A stretch of DNA of 37,842 nucleotides from Pseudomonadales bacterium (lineage in GTDB: Bacteria; Pseudomonadota; Gammaproteobacteria; Pseudomonadales; Azotimanducaceae). The notes under the pieces are model-generated. The model did no database searches and was not told the origin of the DNA. It was given only the letters and a program-made list of their open reading frames with translations. Below, piece after piece: positions 1-7,352 of this stretch (position 1 is the first letter of the stretch; the number at the start of each line of letters is the position of its first letter). Location of the stretch: assembly GCA_021295875.1 (NCBI GenBank), contig JAGWBN010000002.1:1-37842 (forward strand), in the 5' to 3' direction. Made by a program: the position numbers and the translations under genes.

Positions 1-2947
1 TGCCGACGGAGTTCTCGGCGGTCCAGGTGCGCGCCGGGTTGTACTTGGTGGTGACGAGCCGATGACGCGGATCCACGGGGGTCGCCACCGGCGCGCCCAG
101 ATAGACATCACCCAGCCCCATCACCAGGTACTCGGCGGAGAACAAGATGTCCTTGACGGCCTGGACGTCGGGGAGTCCGTTGATCCGACGGATGAACTCG
201 ATGTTGTCCGGGCACCACGGCGCATCGGCCCGGACGCTGTGCACATAGCGGTCCACCGCCTCCCGGCAGGCCGGATCGTCCCAGGACAGCGGCAGGTGGA
301 CGATCCGGGATTCCACCTCGGCGGAGGGCGCCTCCAGCACGTCGTTCAACAACGGAGAAAGACGCGCGACCATGTCCTCAGCCGACGCCCGGCGCCAGTC
401 GAAGCGAATCAGCAGCGAACGGATGCCCGGCGTCATTTCGAGGACACCGTCGACTCGGGCGTCGGCAATGGCCGTTTCCAGGGCATGGACCCGCAGGCGC
501 AGGCCGAGGTCGAGGACGTTGGGTCCGAACTCGACGAGTACCGAGTCCTGGGCCGCACGCCGGATGCGGATGTCGCCGATGTCCGTGACGATGGCCGATT
601 GGCGGCGATGGTTCGACGGCACGGGTGGCTGACCGAGCACCGAGGTCGTCCCGGCACGAATGGCGTCGTCCTGAGCCCGACCGATCCGGCGGGCGTCGTC
701 CTCCGTCACGGCGCGTAGGCGAACCGGGTCGCCGGCGGCGAGTTGACCCAATTTCCAGCGGTCGGCTTCAATCACCGTCGCCGGACACGCGAAGCCCCCG
801 AGACTCGGACCATCGGGGCCGAGGACGACGGGCATGTCGCCGGTGAAATCGATGGTGCCGAAGGCGTAGGCGTTGTCGTGCACGTTCGACGGGTGCAGGC
901 CGGCGTCGCCACCGTCCGGGCGCGCCCACTGCGGGCGGGGGCCGACCAGGCGGACGCCGGTTCGACTCGAGTGGTAGTGGACGATCCACTCGGCATCCAG
1001 GAACTCGCGGATGTCCTTCGGCGTCAGGAAGTCCTCCGTGCAGTGTGGTCCCATGGTGACGCGCAGCACGTGGCGCGCCGTGGGTGCCGTATCGGTGACG
1101 GAGACGGTCGGTCCGGGCGACAGTCGCGCGGCGGCCATGTGCAGCACGTCGCCCGCTACGAGTGCGCGGCCGTTCAGGCCACCGATGCCGGCCAACGTGA
1201 ACGTCGCCGCCGAGCCCATGACCTCGGGGACGTCCAGGCCGCCCGCGAACAGCACGCAGGCGCGAACACCCTCCGTGACCCGTCCGACCTCCAGGACATC
1301 GCCGGCTTCGACGGCGATCGCGTCCCATGGCGCAGGGCTGGTTCTCCGACCCGCGTGGTTCAAGACGACTTCGCACGTACCCGCCACCAACACGGTCGTG
1401 CCGGTACCGAACTGGAGGCGGGGGCCCTGCACCGTGACTTCCAAGCCGGGCATGCCCTCGTCGTTGCCCAACAGGCGGTTGCCCAACCGGAACGAAAGGT
1501 CGTCCATCGGCCCCGAGGGGGGCACACCGACCGGCCAGTAGCCGTGTCGGCCCGGATACGCCTGCACCGTGGTCTGGGCACCCGGGGCCAGGACTTCCAC
1601 CGTCGACGGCCGGTACTCGACGGTGCCGAGGGTGCCGGTGTCGTGGCTACCCGACACGAACGCACTACCCGCGATTGCTTGAGCCAGGTAGTCGCGGTTG
1701 GTCTCGACGCCGTGCACCACGGTCGCGTCGAGCGCATCCGACAACGCCGACCGCGCGGCCCCGCGGGTCGGGCCGTGCGTCATGACCTTGGCGAGGAGGG
1801 AGTCGTAGAAGGGCGGGATCTCCGCTCCGTCGCGGATCCAGGTGTCGACCCGCGCCTCGGCGGGGAAGCGGACCACCGACACCGTGCCCGGCGTCGGTCG
1901 GAACCCATGCTTCGGGTCTTCCGCACAGAGGCGTGCTTCCATGGCACAACCCCGCGGCGAGAGGTCGGCGAGTTCGTCCAACGCGGGCAGTTCACCCGCC
2001 GCCAACTCGACCATCCAGCGCACGAGGTCGATGCCGTAGACCAATTCGGTCACCCCGTGTTCCACCTGCAGCCGCGTGTTGACCTCCAGGAAGGCGGTCT
2101 CGCCGCGTTCGGCGTCGTAGAGGAACTCCACCGTGCCCGCACTGCGGTAGCGCACGCGACGCAGCAGCGCCTCGGCTTCGGTGTGCATGCGCCGGCGCAC
2201 GTCGGCGGGCAGGTTCGGCGCCGGACACTCCTCGACCACCTTCTGATGCCGGCGCTGCAGCGAGCAGTCACGATCGCCGAGGATCGCGACATCGCCGTCG
2301 CCGTCGCCGAACGCCTGCACCTCCACGTGCCGCGCCCGCGTCACGCAGCGCTCCACGAACAGGCGGGAGTCGCCGAACTGCGACTGGGCGAGACGCTGGA
2401 CGGCGGCGAAGCGCTCTTCGAGTTCACCCGCATCCACGCAGCGCCGCATGCCGATGCCACCGCCACCGGCGGAACTCTTCAGCATCACCGGGTAGCCGAT
2501 CGTCTCCGCGGCCGCCAAGGCCTCGTCCAGACGCTCGAGGACGCCACTGCCCGGCAGCAGCGACACGCCGGCGCCGCAGGCAAGCGCCCGGGCATCGTGC
2601 TTCAACCCGAAGCGGCGAATGTGCTCCGCACGGGGTCCGATGAAGGCGACACCGTTGGCCTCTAGGGACGCGGCGAAATCGGCGTTCTCGCTCAGGAAAC
2701 CGTAGCCGGGATGCACCGCCTCGGCACCGCTGGCGGCGATCACGTCGAGCAGCCTTGCGGTGTCGAGATAGGTCTCCTCGACACCACCCGCGCCAAGGGG
2801 ATGCGCCTCGCCCGCTGCCTCCACGTGCATCGAGTCCCGATCCGCCTCGGCGTAGACCGCGACGCTGTCGACGCCCATGGCGTCGAGGGTCCGGGCGATG
2901 CGCACGGCGATCTCGCCGCGGTTGGCGATGAGGATCTTGCCGAACAT
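1..2947 (-). CDS. Urea carboxylase-family enzyme (likely guanidine carboxylase), 3' end outside window
   Basis: Biotin-dependent, ATP-dependent carboxylation of urea or guanidine; the product goes to a deiminase and/or allophanate hydrolase in the cytoplasm. The frame is open from the ATG at 2947 to base 1 (982 codons). A biotin carboxylase domain fills about residues 1-450, starting MFGKILIANRGEIAVRIA, with the ATP-grasp glycine loop GGGGIGM at 161-167. A KipA/allophanate-hydrolase-subunit-2-like region follows (PVGVPPSGPMDDLSFRLGNR), then a KipI-like region near the window edge (TTKYNPARTWTAENSVG). Family members are about 1200 residues, so roughly 220 residues including the biotinyl-lysine domain lie outside. 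The start is 9 bases after the upstream DUF1989 gene, so it is the last visible gene of the operon. The fold assignment is firm. Urea versus guanidine specificity is inferred from the two DUF1989 neighbours. Confidence 0.93.
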   Translation of the reverse strand, partial: MFGKILIANRGEIAVRIARTLDAMGVDSVAVYAEADRDSMHVEAAGEAHPLGAGGVEETYLDTARLLDVIAASGAEAVHPGYGFLSENADFAASLEANGVAFIGPRAEHIRRFGLKHDARALACGAGVSLLPGSGVLERLDEALAAAETIGYPVMLKSSAGGGGIGMRRCVDAGELEERFAAVQRLAQSQFGDSRLFVERCVTRARHVEVQAFGDGDGDVAILGDRDCSLQRRHQKVVEECPAPNLPADVRRRMHTEAEALLRRVRYRSAGTVEFLYDAERGETAFLEVNTRLQVEHGVTELVYGIDLVRWMVELAAGELPALDELADLSPRGCAMEARLCAEDPKHGFRPTPGTVSVVRFPAEARVDTWIRDGAEIPPFYDSLLAKVMTHGPTRGAARSALSDALDATVVHGVETNRDYLAQAIAGSAFVSGSHDTGTLGTVEYRPSTVEVLAPGAQTTVQAYPGRHGYWPVGVPPSGPMDDLSFRLGNRLLGNDEGMPGLEVTVQGPRLQFGTGTTVLVAGTCEVVLNHAGRRTSPAPWDAIAVEAGDVLEVGRVTEGVRACVLFAGGLDVPEVMGSAATFTLAGIGGLNGRALVAGDVLHMAAARLSPGPTVSVTDTAPTARHVLRVTMGPHCTEDFLTPKDIREFLDAEWIVHYHSSRTGVRLVGPRPQWARPDGGDAGLHPSNVHDNAYAFGTIDFTGDMPVVLGPDGPSLGGFACPATVIEADRWKLGQLAAGDPVRLRAVTEDDARRIGRAQDDAIRAGTTSVLGQPPVPSNHRRQSAIVTDIGDIRIRRAAQDSVLVEFGPNVLDLGLRLRVHALETAIADARVDGVLEMTPGIRSLLIRFDWRRASAEDMVARLSPLLNDVLEAPSAEVESRIVHLPLSWDDPACREAVDRYVHSVRADAPWCPDNIEFIRRINGLPDVQAVKDILFSAEYLVMGLGDVYLGAPVATPVDPRHRLVTTKYNPARTWTAENSVG

Positions 2948-2956
2948 GGGCGGGAC

Positions 2957-3604
2957 TCAGTCGACGCCGGTCCAGGCGGACAGCGAGATCGGGGTCGGGT
3001 TGTAGCCGTTGCAGGGGTTGTTGAGCTGCGGGCAGTTCGAGATCAAAACCAGGATGTCCATCTTCGCGAGGAGTTCCACGTACTTGCCGGGCGCGCTGAT
3101 GCCGTCCTCGAAGGTGAGCCCGCCGTCGGGCGTCACCGGCACGTTCATGAAGAAGTTGATGTTGTGGGTGATGTCGCGTTTGGTGAGTCCCCAGTGGTGT
3201 TGGGTGTTGAGCGCCAACAGCCAGCTGTCGCGGCACGAGTGCATGGTCTTCTTCTCGAGGGCGTAGCGGACGGTGTTGCTCTCGCCCGCGCAGGCACCGC
3301 CGAGGGTGTCGTGGCGACCGCAGGTGTCGGCGACGATCTCCAACATCGGGTAGAGGTCGTCGGAGAGCAGGACGGTGCCCGTCGTGAGGTAGAGATTCCC
3401 CTGTTCGCGGATCGTGTCCACGGCGCTGTAGCGCTCGTAGGGGTTCCTGGCGTTGAAGAACAGCGTATCCACCGCCTGGTTGCCCTCGAGGTCCGTGATG
3501 CGGAACACGTCGCCGGCCCGGATCGTGTCCATCCAGTAGTCACCCGCGCCAACGGTGCGCGTCCAGTCGGCCTGCTCCAGGGACAGCGCGCTTTCCTTGT
3601 ACAT
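2957..3604 (-). CDS. DUF1989 protein, short UAAP type (probable carboxyguanidine deiminase subunit)
   Basis: 215 residues, one DUF1989 (urea carboxylase-associated) domain over the whole length. Recognisable features are [21 protein letters not shown] near the N-terminus, the Cys/His segment [20 protein letters not shown] in the middle, [11 protein letters not shown], and the C-terminal [17 protein letters not shown]. Proteins of this type were long called urea carboxylase-associated. Published biochemistry on paired DUF1989 proteins shows a heteromeric carboxyguanidine deiminase (CgdAB) that removes ammonia from carboxyguanidine before allophanate hydrolase acts. Here it sits between its longer paralogue (2-base gap) and the carboxylase (9-base gap), which fits a two-subunit enzyme made in equal amounts. 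Which of the two is CgdA or CgdB cannot be fixed by eye, so no symbol is given. Confidence 0.88.
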   Translation of the reverse strand: MYKESALSLEQADWTRTVGAGDYWMDTIRAGDVFRITDLEGNQAVDTLFFNARNPYERYSAVDTIREQGNLYLTTGTVLLSDDLYPMLEIVADTCGRHDTLGGACAGESNTVRYALEKKTMHSCRDSWLLALNTQHHWGLTKRDITHNINFFMNVPVTPDGGLTFEDGISAPGKYVELLAKMDILVLISNCPQLNNPCNGYNPTPISLSAWTGVD

Positions 3605-3606
3605 GG

Positions 3607-4353
3607 CTACCCTCCCAAGGCGTAAAGGGCGTTGTTCACGAAACCCCGTCCGTTCTCCTCCCGGGAGACGCGGCACGGGTCGTCCTCGCCAACCGGGTCC
3701 GCCAAGCTCAGCTGGTAGGCGATGGGCCCGCGCGGATACTCCGGTGCGGGGTTCAACGGGTGCGGGCAGGTGTGCAGCACGACCAGGGTCGGCATCTCGA
3801 AGCGCAACGTCACGCTGGCGCCGGGCGCGGAGTGGCCTTCGCGAAACACCATGGTGCCGTCGGCCGCCGCATCCACCCGCGAGAACCAGTTCACGTTGGC
3901 GGCGAAGTCGCGCTGGCCGAGACCGTACTTGCCGAGTTCCACCAGGAAGCAGTCGCGGCCGTTGCGGTGGTATTCGTTGCGCGCCTCCTGAAAGGACAAG
4001 GCGCCCCACTTGCGGTGGACGATGGCGGCGTTGCAGGTGCCGCTGGCGGCGTCGTGCCAACCAAGGTCGTCCGCCACGATGGAACAGAAGATGCGGCCCA
4101 TGTCGGAGTACAGGCAGTGGCCCAAGGTCAGGCGGAAGGTGTGCTGGCACTTCAAGGTGTCGGGCAGGTTGAGGCGTTCCAAGGGGTTGGCGGGGTTGTA
4201 GGCCAACATCGCCGCGTTGCCCACGCCCTCGACGTCGATCAGCCTGAGTTGCACGCCGGGGTTGACGGTGAAGGACCAGTGGCTGCCGCCGGGCAGCACA
4301 TCCTCGTAGAGCACATCCGCGGTGGGGGTCCCAATCGTTCCCATGCTTGTCAT
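3607..4353 (-). CDS. DUF1989 protein, long UAAP type (probable carboxyguanidine deiminase subunit)
   Basis: 248 residues, the longer partner of the following DUF1989 gene. Shared core features are [20 protein letters not shown], a mid-protein [17 protein letters not shown] that aligns with the Cys/His segment of the short paralogue, [11 protein letters not shown], and a C-terminal [14 protein letters not shown]. The ATG at 4353 overlaps the TGA of the ATPase gene as ATGA, so this start is preferred over the in-frame ATG at 4344. It probably forms the deiminase complex with the next gene and acts on the product of the carboxylase. Older annotations call these genes urea carboxylase-associated protein 1 or 2, and some automated schemes call them aminomethyltransferases, for which nothing in this sequence gives support. 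Confidence 0.88.
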   Translation of the reverse strand: MTSMGTIGTPTADVLYEDVLPGGSHWSFTVNPGVQLRLIDVEGVGNAAMLAYNPANPLERLNLPDTLKCQHTFRLTLGHCLYSDMGRIFCSIVADDLGWHDAASGTCNAAIVHRKWGALSFQEARNEYHRNGRDCFLVELGKYGLGQRDFAANVNWFSRVDAAADGTMVFREGHSAPGASVTLRFEMPTLVVLHTCPHPLNPAPEYPRGPIAYQLSLADPVGEDDPCRVSREENGRGFVNNALYALGG

Positions 4354-5120
4354 GCCTCCTGTCTGACGTTGATGCTGTTGACCACGGAGTCCACGTCCGG
4401 GCGTTGACCCACGGGCAGATCGAAGGTGATTGTCGCGCCGTAGAGATCCGGCTCGTGGGGATCGATCCTGGGCTTGTCGAAGACGAGAAGACGTGAACCC
4501 AGGCTGAAGCCCTCGGCGATGTCGTGGGTGACCATGAACACCGTCAGGCCCAGCTCGCGGTGCAGTTCGCGCACCAGGTCGTGCATGTCCGCGCGGATAC
4601 CCGGGTCCAGGGCGCCGAACGGCTCGTCGAGCAGCAGGATGCCCGGTTCGGTGATGAGCGTCTGCGCCAGGGCGAGGCGCTGCTGCATGCCGCCCGACAG
4701 CTCCGCCGGGTAGTTCTTGGCCGACGACAGCAGTCCCACGCGGTCCAGCATCCGTTCGGCGCGTTCGATGTCCAGGGCGCGACGCCGGCCGAACGTTCGG
4801 CCGAGCAAGGCCGATGCACCGAAGTCGAGACCCAGGAGGACGTTGGCCAGGACGTTCAGGTGGGGGAAAACGGAATACCGCTGGAACACCACGCCGCGAT
4901 CGGCCCGTGGCTCCGGCACAAGGCGCTCGCCGTCGATCTCGATGACGCCCTGGCAGGGCTCGACCTCCCCCAAGAGCATGCGCAGGAACGTGGTCTTGCC
5001 GCAGCCGGACGCCCCCACGATGGTCACGAACTCCTGCTCGTCCACTCTCAGACGGACGTTCTCGAGCACGGTCTTGCCGGGATATCGCTTCCACAGATTG
5101 CGCACGTCCACGAACGCCAT
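4350..5120 (-). CDS. ABC transporter ATP-binding protein of the urea/guanidine carboxylase operon
   Basis: 256 residues; powers import of the nitrogen compound through the permease encoded just upstream. The Walker A motif GASGCGKT is at residues 36-43, followed by the Q-loop region [14 protein letters not shown], the ABC signature LSGGMQQR, Walker [13 protein letters not shown] and the switch histidine in VTHDIAEGF. It belongs to the nitrate/sulfonate/taurine-type importer group (SsuB/TauB-like). The start lies 1 base after the permease stop and its own stop overlaps the next start (ATGA), so expression is probably translationally coupled. The substrate is inferred only from context. Confidence 0.93.
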   Translation of the reverse strand: MAFVDVRNLWKRYPGKTVLENVRLRVDEQEFVTIVGASGCGKTTFLRMLLGEVEPCQGVIEIDGERLVPEPRADRGVVFQRYSVFPHLNVLANVLLGLDFGASALLGRTFGRRRALDIERAERMLDRVGLLSSAKNYPAELSGGMQQRLALAQTLITEPGILLLDEPFGALDPGIRADMHDLVRELHRELGLTVFMVTHDIAEGFSLGSRLLVFDKPRIDPHEPDLYGATITFDLPVGQRPDVDSVVNSINVRQEA

Positions 5121-5121
5121 G

Positions 5122-5928
5122 TCACGCCCCGTACCAGGGGAAACAGCGTCGGTTGAGCTTGCGCAGGGCGAAATCCAGCGCGAAGGCGAGCAACGTGATC
5201 CACGCCACGTAGGGCAGGATCACGTCCATCGCGAGATACCGGCGGACGAGGAAGATGCGGTAGCCGAGTCCGTCCGTCGAGGCGATGGCTTCGGCCGCGA
5301 TTAGGAACAACCACGCGCTGCCGAGCGACAGGCGAACGCCGTCGACGAGCCTTGGCAGGACCTGTGGCAAGACCACGCGCAGAGCGATCTGCCAGGTCGT
5401 GCCGTCCAGCGTCTGCGCCTTGACGAGCTGCTCGCGGGGCAGTTCGCGCACCCGCTGCTCGACGTCGCGCATGAGGAACGGGGCCGTGCCGAGTACGATC
5501 AGCATCACCTTGGCCAGTTCGCCGATGCCGAAGGCGATGAACAGGATCGGCAGGATCGCCAGCGGCGGAATCATCGACAGCGCACGCACCCAGGGAGACC
5601 AGAACGCACCGAACCACGGCAGGAGGCCGTTGGGGACGCCCACCGCGAGCCCCACCAGCGCGGCCACGGCGATTCCGATCAGGAGTCGCTGGAGACTGGC
5701 GGCGGTGTCGCTCCACAGGATGATGTCGCCGGTCCGGCGGTCCGGCTCGAAGGCGACCCGTTCGACAGCCTCGCCAATGGTGGAGAGACTCGGCAGCAGC
5801 TTGTCGTCCGGGTTGTCCGCCAGGCGAACGCCGGATGCCGCCACGTAGACGACGAGCGCCAACGCGAACGGCATCGCCGCGCTGACCAGCGAGCCGACGT
5901 TGCCCGGCCGGCGATTGAGCAGGCGCAT
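5122..5928 (-). CDS. ABC transporter permease of the urea/guanidine carboxylase operon
   Basis: Inner-membrane permease of the SsuC/TauC/NrtB type (BPD_transp_1). From the ATG at 5928 it is 268 residues, with hydrophobic segments such as AAMPFALALVVYVAAS and LLIGIAVAALVGLAVGVP. The cytoplasmic EAA loop for ATPase contact is around MRDVEQRVRELPREQLVKAQTLDGT. An in-frame ATG at 6087 would add 53 residues made of 19-residue repeats, encoded by a hairpin array. The shorter start is preferred because AAGG lies a suitable distance upstream of 5928, no Shine-Dalgarno sequence precedes 6087, and the extra segment is not a normal part of this family. The long form cannot be excluded because the repeats keep the frame open. 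Confidence 0.88.
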   Translation of the reverse strand: MRLLNRRPGNVGSLVSAAMPFALALVVYVAASGVRLADNPDDKLLPSLSTIGEAVERVAFEPDRRTGDIILWSDTAASLQRLLIGIAVAALVGLAVGVPNGLLPWFGAFWSPWVRALSMIPPLAILPILFIAFGIGELAKVMLIVLGTAPFLMRDVEQRVRELPREQLVKAQTLDGTTWQIALRVVLPQVLPRLVDGVRLSLGSAWLFLIAAEAIASTDGLGYRIFLVRRYLAMDVILPYVAWITLLAFALDFALRKLNRRCFPWYGA

Positions 5929-5944
5929 GCGGCGCGCCTTGCGG

Positions 5945-6084
5945 CGCGTTTGAGATTGCTGCGCAATCTCAGGGCTCGACTGACGGGGGTGCGTTTCGGA
6001 GCGTGTTGGAGATTGCTCGGCAATAGCGCGGCTCGACTGTCGGGGGTACACCTCACCGCGCGTTAGAGACTGCTTCGCAGTCTC
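5945..6084. repeat. 57-bp tandem repeat array with a hairpin in each unit
   Basis: Three hairpins lie exactly 57 bp apart. The first, GAGATTGC-tgc-GCAATCTC, starts at 5952. The middle one, at 6009, keeps only the inner 5 bp of the stem (ATTGC-tcg-GCAAT). The third, GAGACTGC-ttc-GCAGTCTC, starts at 6066. The first and third have perfect 8-bp stems, and the third differs from the first by a compensatory A-T to G-C type change. Between hairpins a conserved stretch CTCGACTGwCGGGGGT recurs. The period is a multiple of three, so the permease reading frame stays open through it (19-residue repeats). It lies between the substrate-binding-protein gene and the likely permease start, so it may act as an intergenic mRNA-stabilising or attenuating element. 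Confidence 0.9.
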
Positions 6085-6125
6085 CATGTCTGTCTGTCAG
6101 GCGCCCGTTTGCCCAACAGCGACCC

Positions 6126-7184
6126 TCACAGCTCGCCGTCGGCCGCCAAGCTCATGTAGATGTCGGTGAATCGCAGCTTGACGTTCGTCGTCGAGCCCAG
6201 CACCTCACCACCCGGCAGTTCGATGCCGATGTAGCCCGCATCCGGCGCGCCTTCGCCGAGCAGACCGTGCTCGAACGAGAACGCCGTGACGTTCGCCATG
6301 GTCTCGCGCAGCGCGTCCGAGCGGACGAACTCCACGGCGGGTTGCGGGGTGTAGAACATCTGGGTCGCCGCCAGCTGGGCTTCATAGCCCGCAAGATCCG
6401 TTCCCGACGCTTCGGCCATCTGCGTCTTGGCGCCATCGCCGCCCTCCGAGGACATCGTCGCCATGGTCTCGTACCACGCGCCGACCAGGGCCTTGCCCAG
6501 GCGGGGATCGGCGGCGGCCTCGGTGCTGACCACGAGCATGTCGATGATCTCGCCGGGGATCTGGGACGAGTCGAACACCGGGCTCACGTCCGGCAGCGAC
6601 GTGATCTCGGCGAGCAGCGGGTTCCAGGTGACCGCCGCGGTCACGTCGTCCGTGGAAAACGCCGCGACGATGTCGGCGTCGGACGTGTTGACCACCGTGA
6701 GGTCGCGTTCGGTCATGTCCACCGACGCCAGCGCCCGGGCGAGCAGGTAGTGGGAGACGGACAGTTCCACCAGGTTGACGTCCTGCCCCCGAAGGTCGGC
6801 CAACGACTTGCCGGCCCCCTTGAGGACGATGCCGTCGTTGCCGTTGGAGAAGTCGCCGACGATGAGCGCCGTCGAGTCGACGCCCCCGGCAGCGGGAATC
6901 GTCAGTGCGTCCATGTTGGTCATGGTGCAGCCGTCGAAGGCCCCCGCCGTGTACTGGTTGATGGACTCGATGTAGTCGTTGAACTGCACCACCTCGATGG
7001 TGATGCCGTACTTCTCCGCCCACCTGTCGACGATGCCTGCGTCCTGGGCGTAACCCCAGGGCATCCAACCGACGTAGATGCTCCAAGCGATGCGGTAGTC
7101 GTCCTTGGCGGACGCCGTGGCGGAGAATACGGTCAGCGCAGCGGCAAGCAGCGCGCCGATCCAGCGGTTCGATAGGTTAGCCAT
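6126..7184 (-). CDS. Periplasmic substrate-binding protein of the urea/guanidine carboxylase operon
   Basis: 352 residues; captures the nitrogen compound in the periplasm for the permease and ATPase downstream. The signal peptide is MANLSNRWIGALLAAALTVF followed by SATASA, with cleavage expected after residue 26 (mature KDDYRIAW). The rest is a type II periplasmic-binding fold of the nitrate/taurine/sulfonate class (WSIYVGWMPWGYAQDAGIVD, QYTAGAFDGCTMTNMDALTI). It resembles the family of binding proteins found next to urea carboxylases. The start at 7184 is chosen over an in-frame ATG at 7205 because GGAGG (7190-7194) sits 5 bases upstream and the signal peptide begins there. It is the first gene of the operon, behind the sigma-54 promoter. 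Confidence 0.92.
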   Translation of the reverse strand: MANLSNRWIGALLAAALTVFSATASAKDDYRIAWSIYVGWMPWGYAQDAGIVDRWAEKYGITIEVVQFNDYIESINQYTAGAFDGCTMTNMDALTIPAAGGVDSTALIVGDFSNGNDGIVLKGAGKSLADLRGQDVNLVELSVSHYLLARALASVDMTERDLTVVNTSDADIVAAFSTDDVTAAVTWNPLLAEITSLPDVSPVFDSSQIPGEIIDMLVVSTEAAADPRLGKALVGAWYETMATMSSEGGDGAKTQMAEASGTDLAGYEAQLAATQMFYTPQPAVEFVRSDALRETMANVTAFSFEHGLLGEGAPDAGYIGIELPGGEVLGSTTNVKLRFTDIYMSLAADGEL

Positions 7185-7238
7185 GAGGGCCTCCGGTCGT
7201 TGCACGTACGAGGAGGCAACGCGGAATCGCCCCCCTCA
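7184..7238 (-). promoter_or_regulatory. Short leader RNA with competing helices around the ribosome-binding site
   Basis: From the start site predicted by the sigma-54 element (about 7238) to the start codon is 54 nt. In the transcript, the 5' end TGAGGG can pair with CCCTCA, which includes the A of the start codon. CGTTGC (7216-7221) pairs with GCAACG (7198-7203) to give a 6-bp hairpin with a 12-nt loop. GCCTCC, overlapping the first arm and loop of that hairpin, is an exact complement of GGAGGC, which contains the Shine-Dalgarno sequence. The last two pairings exclude each other, so a translational switch is possible. This is inferred from sequence complementarity only. Confidence 0.4.
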
Positions 7239-7248
7239 ACGTCTATCG

Positions 7249-7264
7249 AGCAAGAGCCGTGCCA
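7249..7264 (-). promoter_or_regulatory. Sigma-54 (RpoN) -24/-12 promoter
   Basis: Reading the minus strand, CTGGCACG-GCTC-TTGCT matches the consensus YTGGCACG-N4-TTGCW without a mismatch (TGGCACG 7264-7258, TTGCT 7253-7249). The predicted start of transcription is near 7238. It drives the substrate-binding-protein gene and the operon behind it, and implies an enhancer-binding activator and an RpoN sigma factor encoded elsewhere in the genome. Confidence 0.85.
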
Positions 7265-7282
7265 GCGTCTTGCGCGCCGTGA

Positions 7283-7299
7283 CGCACCCTTTTGGAGCC
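7283..7299. promoter_or_regulatory. NtrC-like binding site 3
   Basis: CGCACCCTTTTGGAGCC on the plus strand keeps GCACC and TGG-GC of the NtrC dyad. It is centred about 53 bp upstream of the predicted start and 33 bp (three turns) from site 2. It may be a weak or governor-type site, as seen close to the E. coli glnA promoter. Confidence 0.4.
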
Positions 7300-7315
7300 C
7301 AAGCGAGAGAAGCCC

Positions 7316-7332
7316 TGCACCCCGGCGGGGCG
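7316..7332 (-). promoter_or_regulatory. NtrC-like binding site 2
   Basis: CGCCCCGCCGGGGTGCA has a perfect right half (GGTGCA) and a degenerate left half. It is centred about 86 bp upstream of the predicted start, about two helical turns from site 1. It is GC-rich and less certain, since CCCC-GCC-GGGG could also be a chance palindrome. Confidence 0.35.
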
Positions 7333-7336
7333 CGAC

Positions 7337-7352
7337 GCGCCAACTTGATGCA
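7337..7352 (-). promoter_or_regulatory. NtrC-like binding site 1
   Basis: TGCATCAAGTTGGCGC on the minus strand resembles the NtrC dyad TGCACCA-N3-TGGTGC with one mismatch in each half. Its centre is about 106 bp upstream of the predicted start site, close to where a strong NtrC site lies at the E. coli glnA promoter. It abuts the leuA stop codon. Confidence 0.6.

Noticed and set aside
62-2665. Long plus-strand open frames opposite the carboxylase (e.g. 743-2665)
   Set aside because: They are mirror frames of a GC-rich gene. Their translations are rich in Arg, His and Gly with no family similarity, and the minus-strand frame is a full-length known enzyme.
5952-6084. CRISPR array
   Set aside because: The repeats are hairpins with similar, not variable, spacers; only three units at fixed 57-bp spacing, and no cas genes are nearby.
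7185-7352. Guanidine-I (ykkC), guanidine-II or guanidine-III riboswitch in front of the nitrogen operon
   Set aside because: None of the conserved motifs I know is present. The paired ACGR loops of guanidine-II are absent (ACGACC occurs once but without a matching GG stem), and the predicted 54-nt transcript leader is too short for guanidine-I.
7316-7352. Intrinsic terminator for leuA
   Set aside because: GC-rich inverted repeats are present (GGCGC-gtc-GCGCC, CCCC-gcc-GGGG), but no T-run follows on the minus strand and they overlap the NtrC-like sites.
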